Below the pieces are notes generated by a model. The model was not told where the DNA came from and searched no databases. It saw only the letters and a program-made list of their open reading frames with translations. DNA of 64,000 bases from an uncultured Poribacteria bacterium (GTDB lineage: Bacteria > Poribacteria > WGA-4E > WGA-3G): NCBI GenBank assembly GCA_951813545.1, contig OX638352.1:5241966-5305965 (forward strand), written 5' to 3'. Of this stretch, positions 14,434-21,957 are shown piece after piece. The first letter of the stretch is position 1. The number at the start of each line of letters is the position of its first letter. Both the position numbers and the translations under genes were made by a program.

Positions 14434-17307
14434 TTAATATTCGTCAAGTGGTGGACAGGAACACATAAGATTTCTGTCCCCGTAAACTTCGTTGATACGT
14501 GCGACTACGGGCCAAAATTTAGCTTCTCGGATCCACGGTTTTGGAAACGCGGCTTTTTCACGTGAATAGGGATGCCACCACTCAGACTGTGTAACCATTT
14601 CTACTGTATGCGGAGCATTCTTCAATACATTGTCCGCCTGATCAGCGATGCCAGCCTCAATCTCCGCTATCTCTTCACGTATTGAGATGAGTGTGTCACA
14701 GAACCGCTCTAACTCGGCTCTTGATTCACTTTCTGTCGGTTCAATCATCAAGGCACCCGGCACGGGCCAAGAAACAGTCGGCGCGTGGAATCCGTAATCC
14801 ATTAACCGTTTTGCGACATCGGTTACGTCTACATCCGCACTTTTTTTGAAGGCACGCAAATCAATGATACATTCGTGTGCGACTAAGCCGTGCCTTCCTG
14901 TATAAAGCACCGGGTAGTGCGGCGCAAGTTTTTTTGCGATATAGTTGGCGTTAAGAATCGCAACCTGTGTGGCTGATGTGAGTCCTGCTGCTCCCATCAT
15001 TGCGATATACGCCCAAGAAATCGGTAGAATCCCGGGGCTTCCCCACGGTGCTGCGGATACGGCACTAATTCCAGTGCTACCGCCAACGGTGACAATCGGA
15101 TGTGTCGGTAAGAAATCTGTGAGATGCGCCTTGACACCAATCGGCCCCATACCCGGTCCACCCCCACCGTGCGGGATACAGAAGGTTTTGTGGAGATTTA
15201 GATGGCAAACATCCGCGCCGATATCTGCTGGTTGTGCGATGCCAACGAGAGCATTCAGGTTCGCACCATCCATATAAACCTGTCCCCCGGATTGATGAAC
15301 AATGTCGCAAATCTCGCGAATTCTCTCTTCAAAGACACCATGTGTTGAGGGGTAGGTAATCATCGCAGCAGCAAGATTATCACGATGTGTGTCTGCCTTT
15401 TCCTGAAGATCCTCAATGTCAATATTTCCGTCCATATCACATGCGACGACAACGACTTTCATACCTGCCATTACTGCGCTCGCAGGATTTGTGCCGTGGG
15501 CAGATGTTGGGATTAAACAGACATCGCGACGCGACTCACCGCGACTCTGGTGATATTTTCGGATGACTAAGAGTCCAGCATATTCGCCTTGCGAACCCGC
15601 ATTCGGTTGCAATGAGATACCACTATAACCGGTTATCTCGGCTAACCATGTTTCCAATTGTGAAAATAGATGTTGGTAGCCTTCTGCTTGTTTTTTGGGA
15701 ACAAACGGGTGTAACTCGCAGAACTCGCGCCATGTTACCGGTATCATCTCCGCCGTCGCGTTGAGTTTCATCGTACAGGAGCCGAGCGGTATCATCGCAT
15801 TTACAAGCGAGAGATCTTTGGTCTGAAGCCTATGGATATAGCGGAGCATCTCGGTTTCAGAATGGTAACTATTGAAAATGGGGTGTGTCAGGTAGGGGCT
15901 TTCTCGTTGTAATTCTACAGGAATTGTACCAGCAGACGAAGTATGTCCAGATGAAGACTGTGCGCCAAATATCTCAAGGAGTTCCTCGACATCGGCAGAG
16001 GTCGTTGTTTCGTCTAAGGAGATACCGATGTGCGTTGCCTCAATTTCGCGAAGGTTTATCTGTCTTGTGCGCGCAGAAGAGAGTACCTCGGCTGCCGTTT
16101 CTACAGGGACATTAACAGAAACAGTATCAAAACAGGGAGATTCTCCAGTGTCATAACCGAGTTCTTCAAGTCCTGACCGTAGTGTGCAGGTATGAGCGTG
16201 TACGCGTTCTGCAATCTGTTTAAGCCCGGTGGGTCCGTGGTAGACTGCGTACATCCCTGCCATGACAGCGAGCAAGACTTGTGCGGTACAGATATTGCTC
16301 GTCGCCTTTTCACGGCGGATGTGTTGTTCACGCGTCTGGAGCGCGAGCCGAATAGCGGGTTCACCGTTTGCATCTTGGGATACGCCTGCAATCCGTCCGG
16401 GGATACTACGTTTAAGCTCTTCGTGTGTGGAAAGAAAAGCTGCGTGGGGACCGCCGTATCCGAGTGGGACACCAAATCGCTGGGCACTACCGATAGCGAT
16501 GTCAGCACCAAACTCACTGGGGGGACGTAAGAGCGTTAGTGCCAACAGGTCTGTCGCAGTAACGAATAAACTGCCAGCGGCATGCACTTGTTTAGCGAAT
16601 TCACTGTAATCGTAAATCGCACCATCTGTGGCAGGATATTGCACGATGGCACCTAAGATCGGTGTGTCAAAATTGACATCACGATGATCACCGATTTGTA
16701 ATTCAATGCCAAGGGGTTCAGCACGTGTTTGCAGAACAGCGATTGTTTGTGGATGGCAGGTTTCTGACACAAAAAAGGTTCGACTGATCTTCTTCGGTAC
16801 ACTCGCAAAACACATCCCCATCGCCTCAGCAGCGGCTGTCGCCTCATCAAGGAGAGAAGCATTCGCAACAGGCAAGCCGGTTAAGTCGATAACCATTGTT
16901 TGGAAGTTAAGCAATGCTTCTAAGCGACCCTGTGAAATTTCGGCTTGATAGGGGGTGTATTGGGTATACCAACCGGGGTTCTCCAAAATGTTTCGTTGAA
17001 TAACTGGCGGGACAAAACAGTCATAATAACCCATCCCGATATAGGAACGGTAGACTCGGTTTTGAGAGGCAATTTGTTTTAAGGCATCAAGTGCTTCGTA
17101 TTCTGAAAGACCTTGTGAGCATGTGGTTTTCCCATCAATATCTAAACTGAGCGGTGATGATAAACGAATATCTGCTGGCACAACGTCTTCAATGAAATCC
17201 TCCATTGAAGAATAACCGAGCGTTGTCAACATCAACTCAATATCCTCTGGGCGAGGACCGATGTGTCGATCTGAAAAGTGGCTTTTGTTGTTTTCTTTAT
17301 CAGGCAT
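14434..17307 (-). CDS. gcvP: Glycine dehydrogenase (decarboxylating), single-chain P-protein
   Basis: PLP-dependent decarboxylase of the glycine cleavage system; it passes the aminomethyl group to GcvH lipoate. 957 aa from the ATG at 17307; a GTG at 17364 would add 19 residues but lies inside gcvH. Both halves are fused as in E. coli rather than split gcvPA/gcvPB. The catalytic Lys is in NLHKTFCIPHGGGGPG of the C-terminal half. The N-terminal FSDRHIGPRPEDIELML is typical. The start overlaps the gcvH stop by 8 nt; last gene of a T-H-P operon. Confidence 0.98.
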   Translation of the reverse strand: MPDKENNKSHFSDRHIGPRPEDIELMLTTLGYSSMEDFIEDVVPADIRLSSPLSLDIDGKTTCSQGLSEYEALDALKQIASQNRVYRSYIGMGYYDCFVPPVIQRNILENPGWYTQYTPYQAEISQGRLEALLNFQTMVIDLTGLPVANASLLDEATAAAEAMGMCFASVPKKISRTFFVSETCHPQTIAVLQTRAEPLGIELQIGDHRDVNFDTPILGAIVQYPATDGAIYDYSEFAKQVHAAGSLFVTATDLLALTLLRPPSEFGADIAIGSAQRFGVPLGYGGPHAAFLSTHEELKRSIPGRIAGVSQDANGEPAIRLALQTREQHIRREKATSNICTAQVLLAVMAGMYAVYHGPTGLKQIAERVHAHTCTLRSGLEELGYDTGESPCFDTVSVNVPVETAAEVLSSARTRQINLREIEATHIGISLDETTTSADVEELLEIFGAQSSSGHTSSAGTIPVELQRESPYLTHPIFNSYHSETEMLRYIHRLQTKDLSLVNAMIPLGSCTMKLNATAEMIPVTWREFCELHPFVPKKQAEGYQHLFSQLETWLAEITGYSGISLQPNAGSQGEYAGLLVIRKYHQSRGESRRDVCLIPTSAHGTNPASAVMAGMKVVVVACDMDGNIDIEDLQEKADTHRDNLAAAMITYPSTHGVFEERIREICDIVHQSGGQVYMDGANLNALVGIAQPADIGADVCHLNLHKTFCIPHGGGGPGMGPIGVKAHLTDFLPTHPIVTVGGSTGISAVSAAPWGSPGILPISWAYIAMMGAAGLTSATQVAILNANYIAKKLAPHYPVLYTGRHGLVAHECIIDLRAFKKSADVDVTDVAKRLMDYGFHAPTVSWPVPGALMIEPTESESRAELERFCDTLISIREEIAEIEAGIADQADNVLKNAPHTVEMVTQSEWWHPYSREKAAFPKPWIREAKFWPVVARINEVYGDRNLMCSCPPLDEY

Positions 17308-17686
17308 GCTCTGCCTCAATATGTGCTTGATAACTATCGGCATCAAGAAGTGCGTCAAGTTCACCCGGATCCGTCATTCTGATCTTGAGAAACCATCCGT
17401 CATCATACGGAGATTCATTGACCTGTTCTGGGGCATCAAGCAGGGATTCATTGACATCAATCACTTCACCACTAACGGGTGCGTAGAGATCGAATGCTGC
17501 TTTGACAGATTCTATTACACCGAATTCTGTTTTTTGTGTGAGTTCAGTGCCGACTTCCGGCAATTCGACATAGACGATATCCTGAATTTCGGATTGGGCA
17601 TAGTCGCTGATACCGATAGTGACGATGTCACCCTCTTGCCTTGCCCATTCATGGCTTTCCATATATCTTAAGTTTTGTGGGATCAT
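17300..17686 (-). CDS. gcvH: Glycine cleavage system H protein
   Basis: Lipoyl carrier shuttling the aminomethyl group between GcvP, GcvT and the L-protein. 128 aa. The lipoylation site is the Lys in GVIESVKAAFDLYAPVSGEV, near residue 61. The N-terminal YMESHEWARQEGD and GISDYAQSEIQDIVYVELP are family hallmarks. It lies 35 bp after gcvT and overlaps gcvP, so the stoichiometric partners are coexpressed. No L-protein gene is in the window. Confidence 0.98.
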   Translation of the reverse strand: MIPQNLRYMESHEWARQEGDIVTIGISDYAQSEIQDIVYVELPEVGTELTQKTEFGVIESVKAAFDLYAPVSGEVIDVNESLLDAPEQVNESPYDDGWFLKIRMTDPGELDALLDADSYQAHIEAEHA

Positions 17687-17721
17687 TTTTGTTCTCTACA
17701 TTAATATTTATATATAAAAAA

Positions 17722-18810
17722 TTACGTCCCAGGCGAAATAAACGGGACTGTTACAATTTTGGCGGCGTGCATCTTACCACGAACCTCTATATCAATCTTT
17801 TGATCGTCAGACGCTGTTTGAAATGTGACAGAAGCGAAACCGATATTACATTTGAGACTTGGCGACGGCGCACCGCTTGTCACCTCACCTACCTGTTCGC
17901 CGTCCTGATAGACAGCATAACCGGCACGTGCCACAGCACGGTCAAGCATCTGAAAACCTATCATCTGCTTCGTGATACCCTTCTTTTTCTGTGCGAGGAG
18001 TGCTCGCTTGCCGATAAATTGGCGATTCTTAGATTTGACAAACTTACCAAGTCCAACTTCAAACGGGTTTGTGTCGTCGTTCATATCCATGCCGTAGAGA
18101 CGGAGTCCGGCTTCAAGGCGCAACGTATCGCGTGCGCCAAGCCCTACGGGTTGTCCGTCTGCTTCCATTACGGCAGGATACAGCACATTCCACAAACGTT
18201 CCGCATTCTCTGCAGGAACATATAACTCAAAACCGATTTCACCTGTATATCCAGTTCGTGAAATGACGGTACGGATACCTGCCACTTCGTCTACTGCAAA
18301 GCGAAAAAACGAAATTCCAGAAACATCCCGTTCAGGAACGAAAGAATTCAGAACGTCTATTGACTTTGGACCTTGTAAAGCGATGAGAGCCGTGTTCTCA
18401 CTTACATTTTTTATTTTCGTGCCCGCGTTGTTATGGGTTTCTACCCATGTCAAATCCTTGTCAATATTGGCAGCATTGACCACCAGCATATAGTGGTTAT
18501 CGGCGTGTCGGTAAATCAGAAGATCGTCAACGATTCCACCCGTTTCATTACAGAATAGGGTATATAACACACGCCCATCGGTTAAACGTCCCGCATCATT
18601 CGTGCTGAGTTTCTGAACCAACTCGTTCGCTCCCAGCCCACACACCTCAAATTCTCCCATGTGTGACAGGTCGAATAAACCAACAGTCGTCCGAACAGCC
18701 AGATGCTCTTTAACAATACTGCTATACTGTAGCGGCATTTCCCAACCGCCGAATTCGGTGAATTTCGCATTAAGGGACTCGTGGACTTGATAAAGGGGCG
18801 TTCTTTTCAT
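17722..18810 (-). CDS. gcvT: Glycine cleavage system T protein (aminomethyltransferase)
   Basis: Transfers the methylene group from aminomethyl-lipoyl-GcvH to tetrahydrofolate and releases ammonia. 362 aa, normal length. MKRTPLYQVHESLNAKFTEFGGWEMPLQY, DLSHMGEFEVCG, and the folate-site GYTGEIGFELYVP are present, followed by the C-terminal barrel with EVTSGAPSPSLKCNIGFASV. It is preceded by an amidohydrolase-fold gene (34-bp gap) and followed by gcvH. Confidence 0.98.
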   Translation of the reverse strand: MKRTPLYQVHESLNAKFTEFGGWEMPLQYSSIVKEHLAVRTTVGLFDLSHMGEFEVCGLGANELVQKLSTNDAGRLTDGRVLYTLFCNETGGIVDDLLIYRHADNHYMLVVNAANIDKDLTWVETHNNAGTKIKNVSENTALIALQGPKSIDVLNSFVPERDVSGISFFRFAVDEVAGIRTVISRTGYTGEIGFELYVPAENAERLWNVLYPAVMEADGQPVGLGARDTLRLEAGLRLYGMDMNDDTNPFEVGLGKFVKSKNRQFIGKRALLAQKKKGITKQMIGFQMLDRAVARAGYAVYQDGEQVGEVTSGAPSPSLKCNIGFASVTFQTASDDQKIDIEVRGKMHAAKIVTVPFISPGT

Positions 18811-18844
18811 ATTTTATCGCTAAATACGCGTGGATTCAGCGTAT

Positions 18845-19597
18845 TTAAAGCCCATAGATACGAGCGAGATTTCCACCGAAAATCAGTGCCTCAGCATCAT
18901 CACCGAGTTCCAACCGTTTGAGAGCGTTGATAACCTGAATGGGTCGGTATTCCGGTAAATTAGAGCCGAAGACTATCTGTTCCGGTCCGAGTTCATCAAC
19001 AGCGGTTTTCACTTCAGTCGGAACAACGGTGTCAGGATCCGTTCCCCAACGGCGATGGAACCGCAAGATAGTGGTCCCGAGTGAAACATTCTTATTCGCT
19101 TTTGCGACAGAGATACCGGCATCTAAATCGTCTGGGAAACCCATGTGATCCATAATGACAGGTGTTTCTGGTACCCAACTTGCGACAGTACCGATCCGAT
19201 TGGGATGACAATTGTTAGGTCCAGAGTGAATTGAGATGATAAGTCCATAGTCCCGCGCGACTTCAACAACGGGACGCACGATAGGATCATCTACATTGTA
19301 GTTGTGAATGGCGGGCATCAGTTTAATCCCGGGCATTTCCCACACTTCAGCAGCCAATCTGACCTGCTCAACAGGTTCCGGTTCTGTCGGATGTACAAGT
19401 GCGCAACCGAGGGCACGCGAATTACCGCGAATCGCCTCGGCAAGTTCGCTGTTTTCGGGAAGCGGTTGGGGAGTCGGCATAACAACAACGACATCCATAT
19501 CAGCTTCGTCCTCTAATGCTAACAATGCCGCTAAATCGAGTTTGCCATTTTCATCACGGAAAGAATCGTTGAGATAGGCTTCAAAATCGCCTCGCAT
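18845..19597 (-). CDS. Amidohydrolase-2-like TIM-barrel protein lacking the N-terminal HxH
   Basis: 250 aa. The barrel strands resemble PF04909 metal-dependent hydrolases: MDVVVVMPTPQPL, LGCALVHPTEPE, PGIKLMPAIHNYNVDD, GLIISIHSGPNN, PVIMDHMGFP, QIVFGSNLPEYRPI and FGGNLARIYGL. The ATG at 19597 with AAAAAGGAG upstream is convincing, yet the usual first-strand metal motif (D-x-H-x-H) is absent, and the last metal position reads GSNLPE where most have GSDxP. It may be a noncatalytic or altered member. It lies in an operon before gcvT and after a lipoprotein gene. Confidence 0.8.
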   Translation of the reverse strand: MRGDFEAYLNDSFRDENGKLDLAALLALEDEADMDVVVVMPTPQPLPENSELAEAIRGNSRALGCALVHPTEPEPVEQVRLAAEVWEMPGIKLMPAIHNYNVDDPIVRPVVEVARDYGLIISIHSGPNNCHPNRIGTVASWVPETPVIMDHMGFPDDLDAGISVAKANKNVSLGTTILRFHRRWGTDPDTVVPTEVKTAVDELGPEQIVFGSNLPEYRPIQVINALKRLELGDDAEALIFGGNLARIYGL

Positions 19598-19618
19598 GAG
19601 AAAACTCCTTTTTCTGCT

Positions 19619-20650
19619 CTACTGTGGAGCGGAATGCTCGTTCACAAGAATCGCGCCATTCGCTCCGACTTCAGGAGACACAGCTGCCTTCATTACGGAA
19701 TCACGGTAAAGCGTATAGGCCGATTCCGCTGCAGAGGTGTCAGAAAAACGGATAATAAAAACAATTTGTGCATCCATCCAATTCGCCGAATCAGCACTAT
19801 TTCGATAGCGTGCGGAGACTCCGAGTGCTGTATCACCCAATTGTGGCACATTGACAGGTAAGGTCCTGTAAATCTGGCGTAACGTCCAATTCGAGCGGAA
19901 CAACTTGATACTTCCACTCACTTTATTGCTTGGGAGTAGCGTAAGCATTTGTGGTTCTGATGGTGGATCTTTAATTTCTGCAGCGATAGCCTTCGCGAGT
20001 ACAACCATCGCCTCACGAATGCCAGTTGCGAACTCATAGCCCTCAATCTGAATGAAATATCTCCCTTTTGAAAACCGGAGATATCCGCCTGAAAGCATTG
20101 CTTTGCTGCCCACCCATTCAAACTTGGCTTGCGGATATATGTGAAAGTTATAAATCCCAAAGGCATTTTTCGGCGTACCCATATCAAAGATTTCAAGCAA
20201 AATCAACGGCTTTGAACCGAATTGAGGTGCCTGATATTCCACTTCTGCCTGACGTTGGAAACCGTAAGCGTAGTAAAGCTCAGGTGCCGCTGCCCTATCC
20301 CGATAGAGTGTTTGCCCCTCATAAGTTGACGGGGCACGCGACTGGATCCAGCCCAGCAATTCACCATCGTCTGGTAAGAGATGCTCCGGCGAAATGGTTG
20401 TTTGTACAACGTCTTTTATCGGCAGCGTTGACGCGCTCTTAATGTTTTCGACGACCTGCAGCAGACTCTTCTCCGCTTTCTTCACTGTCGTACTGTGCCA
20501 GACCCCGTAGATATATTCGCCTTCCTGTTGAACGGCTGTCCAGTCTCCTTGTTCCCCACTGCACGAAATTAACATCAAACTTAAGAAAAGCGGCATACCG
20601 AACAAGAAACAGCGGAGCCTCTGAAAAATACGTTTTGACTTGCCTTTCAT
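19619..20650 (-). CDS. DUF6599-like lipoprotein
   Basis: 343 aa from the ATG at 20650; a TTG at 20686 would add 12 residues before the signal. A basic N-terminus (KGKSKRIFQRLR) precedes a hydrophobic stretch ending in the lipobox LISC, so the mature protein starts at Cys and is membrane-anchored. The body has two related segments: YRDRAAAPELYYAYGF then ILLEIFDMGTPKNAFGIY, and a second half with SANWMDAQIVFIIRFSDTSAAESAYTLY. The layout matches the DUF6599 family as I remember it; no enzyme role is known. It overlaps nothing but is 20 bp from the next gene. Confidence 0.7.
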   Translation of the reverse strand: MKGKSKRIFQRLRCFLFGMPLFLSLMLISCSGEQGDWTAVQQEGEYIYGVWHSTTVKKAEKSLLQVVENIKSASTLPIKDVVQTTISPEHLLPDDGELLGWIQSRAPSTYEGQTLYRDRAAAPELYYAYGFQRQAEVEYQAPQFGSKPLILLEIFDMGTPKNAFGIYNFHIYPQAKFEWVGSKAMLSGGYLRFSKGRYFIQIEGYEFATGIREAMVVLAKAIAAEIKDPPSEPQMLTLLPSNKVSGSIKLFRSNWTLRQIYRTLPVNVPQLGDTALGVSARYRNSADSANWMDAQIVFIIRFSDTSAAESAYTLYRDSVMKAAVSPEVGANGAILVNEHSAPQ

Positions 20651-20679
20651 TCGTGTGTGCGCTCCCGTACTGGGTCCTG

Positions 20680-21195
20680 CTACCACTGTTCAGCAAGCTG
20701 GTTGTAAAGGTCCTCTATCAATTCTTCTACAATAAGACCCTTGGCTTGTTCAGGGGTTTCCATCGGTTCAGCCCGATTTGGGACAACATAGAAATCATGA
20801 ACTTGGATGTAGTTGTCGCTTTCATCAATCACATCGTTGCGAACCTTGTCTATAAACTGATATTCTATCTGTAGGCTCATGCGTACCAATTCGACTTCAC
20901 CGTTAGGTCCGTACCCGTGCTCTTTTATAGTGTAATCTTGTATTCGCATCGTGAATTCGGCATCGTTTCCGTCTCGCCATTTCCGATTGAAGCGTTGGGT
21001 TAGTTTCTCATGAATGACTTCATCGTAGGGTCGTTGCGATGTATTATCGTAAGCAAAATCTGCATCCAGAATCTCAATAGGTGGAATACGGATGGTGTTG
21101 ATATGATCCAGGTACTCTGATTTGGAAACATAACCGCAACCAGAGATTAAACATATCCATATCGGTAGCGTTAACATGAACATTGTTTTATACAT
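20680..21195 (-). CDS. LptE-like lipoprotein
   Basis: 171 aa. Signal peptide with lipobox LISGCGY at about residues 16-22. Pattern C-GY, then a short strand with IRIPPIEI, an alpha helix (YDEVIHEKLTQRFNRKW), and strands with alternating residues (AEFTMRIQDYTIKEHGYG, LVRMSLQIEYQFID) ending in an acidic helix (EQAKGLIVEELIEDLYNQL). This matches the LptE/RlpB outer-membrane LPS-assembly lipoprotein fold. Sequence evidence is by pattern only, and LptD is not nearby. First gene of the minus-strand run leading into gcvTHP. Confidence 0.6.
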   Translation of the reverse strand: MYKTMFMLTLPIWICLISGCGYVSKSEYLDHINTIRIPPIEILDADFAYDNTSQRPYDEVIHEKLTQRFNRKWRDGNDAEFTMRIQDYTIKEHGYGPNGEVELVRMSLQIEYQFIDKVRNDVIDESDNYIQVHDFYVVPNRAEPMETPEQAKGLIVEELIEDLYNQLAEQW

Positions 21196-21290
21196 TTCTT
21201 TCCCCCAAATTTCGCAGGAAAACGTAATCCAACTGGCGGTCTAAGGTTATTCCTCGCGACTTCTCACTGTGTTCGCTTCGTACGTTCCGT

Positions 21291-21545
21291 TTAAAACCCA
21301 TTTAGCAGCGTAGGCACTTGAAACTTTACTGGTGCTGCCTTTGGACGTGGTGCCGTCTGTTTCCCGCCATAAAATACAGATTTGACGGTATCAACAACAT
21401 ATTGCTTATATTCAGGTATTAGTAGAACAACAAAGACAAGAACAAGGAGTATAAGGACAATGGCGAGTAAATAGGTTAGCCATCTCTGATCAAGTAGATC
21501 GCCTTTATCAAAGGCTTGTTTAGCAACACTACGTCGTGATTTCAT
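21291..21545 (-). CDS. Small single-span membrane protein
   Basis: 84 aa, unrecognised. A charged N-terminus (KSRRSVAKQAFDKGDLLDQR) is followed by one strong membrane helix (residues 24-45, YLLAIVLILLVLVFVVLLI) and a short Pro/Lys-rich tail (QTAPRPKAAPVKFQVP). It stands between the LptE-like gene (95 bp away) and a non-coding region. The topology would place the tail outside the cytoplasm. No function can be assigned. Confidence 0.55.
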   Translation of the reverse strand: MKSRRSVAKQAFDKGDLLDQRWLTYLLAIVLILLVLVFVVLLIPEYKQYVVDTVKSVFYGGKQTAPRPKAAPVKFQVPTLLNGF

Positions 21546-21731
21546 CGTTTTAATCCCTCACTTCACTGGTGTATTTTATTCCATTCACACAGATTCGCCG
21601 TACTGTCTTTATTAGAGATTTGATTACTTCCCAATATTCAAATTTTATTATAGCATAAAAATAGGTAACGTGCAAAATTTTAATTAGCCTCGTCTATAGC
21701 AGCAATCGCCTAAAACCCAATGATATTGGAC
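21546..21731. other. AT-rich intergenic DNA
   Basis: No ORF. AT-rich leader upstream of the small membrane protein gene. I see no clear paired promoter boxes. Confidence 0.4.
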
Positions 21732-21878
21732 TTTATAGTAAAGCACATAGTTACTTGGACGTCAACGGAATGGCACCCCTTCCCAGTAACGAGTGGGGAC
21801 CCCGATTCCAAAACGCGCCAGCGATGGAAGGGTTGTTGTTTCCTAAAGTGTCAGCATATTTTCGGGCTATAGTATAAA
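21732..21878. repeat. TTTATAGTAAA-ended TIR element (degenerate copy)
   Basis: About 147 bp. It begins TTTATAGTAAAGCACATAG then TTACTTGGAC, and ends GTCAGCATATTTTCGGGC then TATAGTATAAA. Both ends match the intact 93-bp element at 32827-32919 (TTTATAGTAAAACCC... ATATTTTCGGGTTTTAC...). The interior differs. The inverted ends are partly decayed. Confidence 0.7.
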
Positions 21879-21884
21879 TTATAA

Positions 21885-21918
21885 AAATAGGGCAAAGGAA
21901 TCGTCCTTTACCCTATTT
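21885..21918 (-). terminator. Rho-independent terminator after pnp
   Basis: 15-bp stem with one mismatch (AAATAGGGTAAAGGA against TCCTTTGCCCTATTT on the minus strand), 4-nt loop, followed on the minus strand by TTTATAATT. It starts 39 bp after the pnp stop. Confidence 0.85.
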
Positions 21919-21957
21919 CGTGTCTTCTGTAAATTTTTGGTTGCAACGCGTTTCTAA

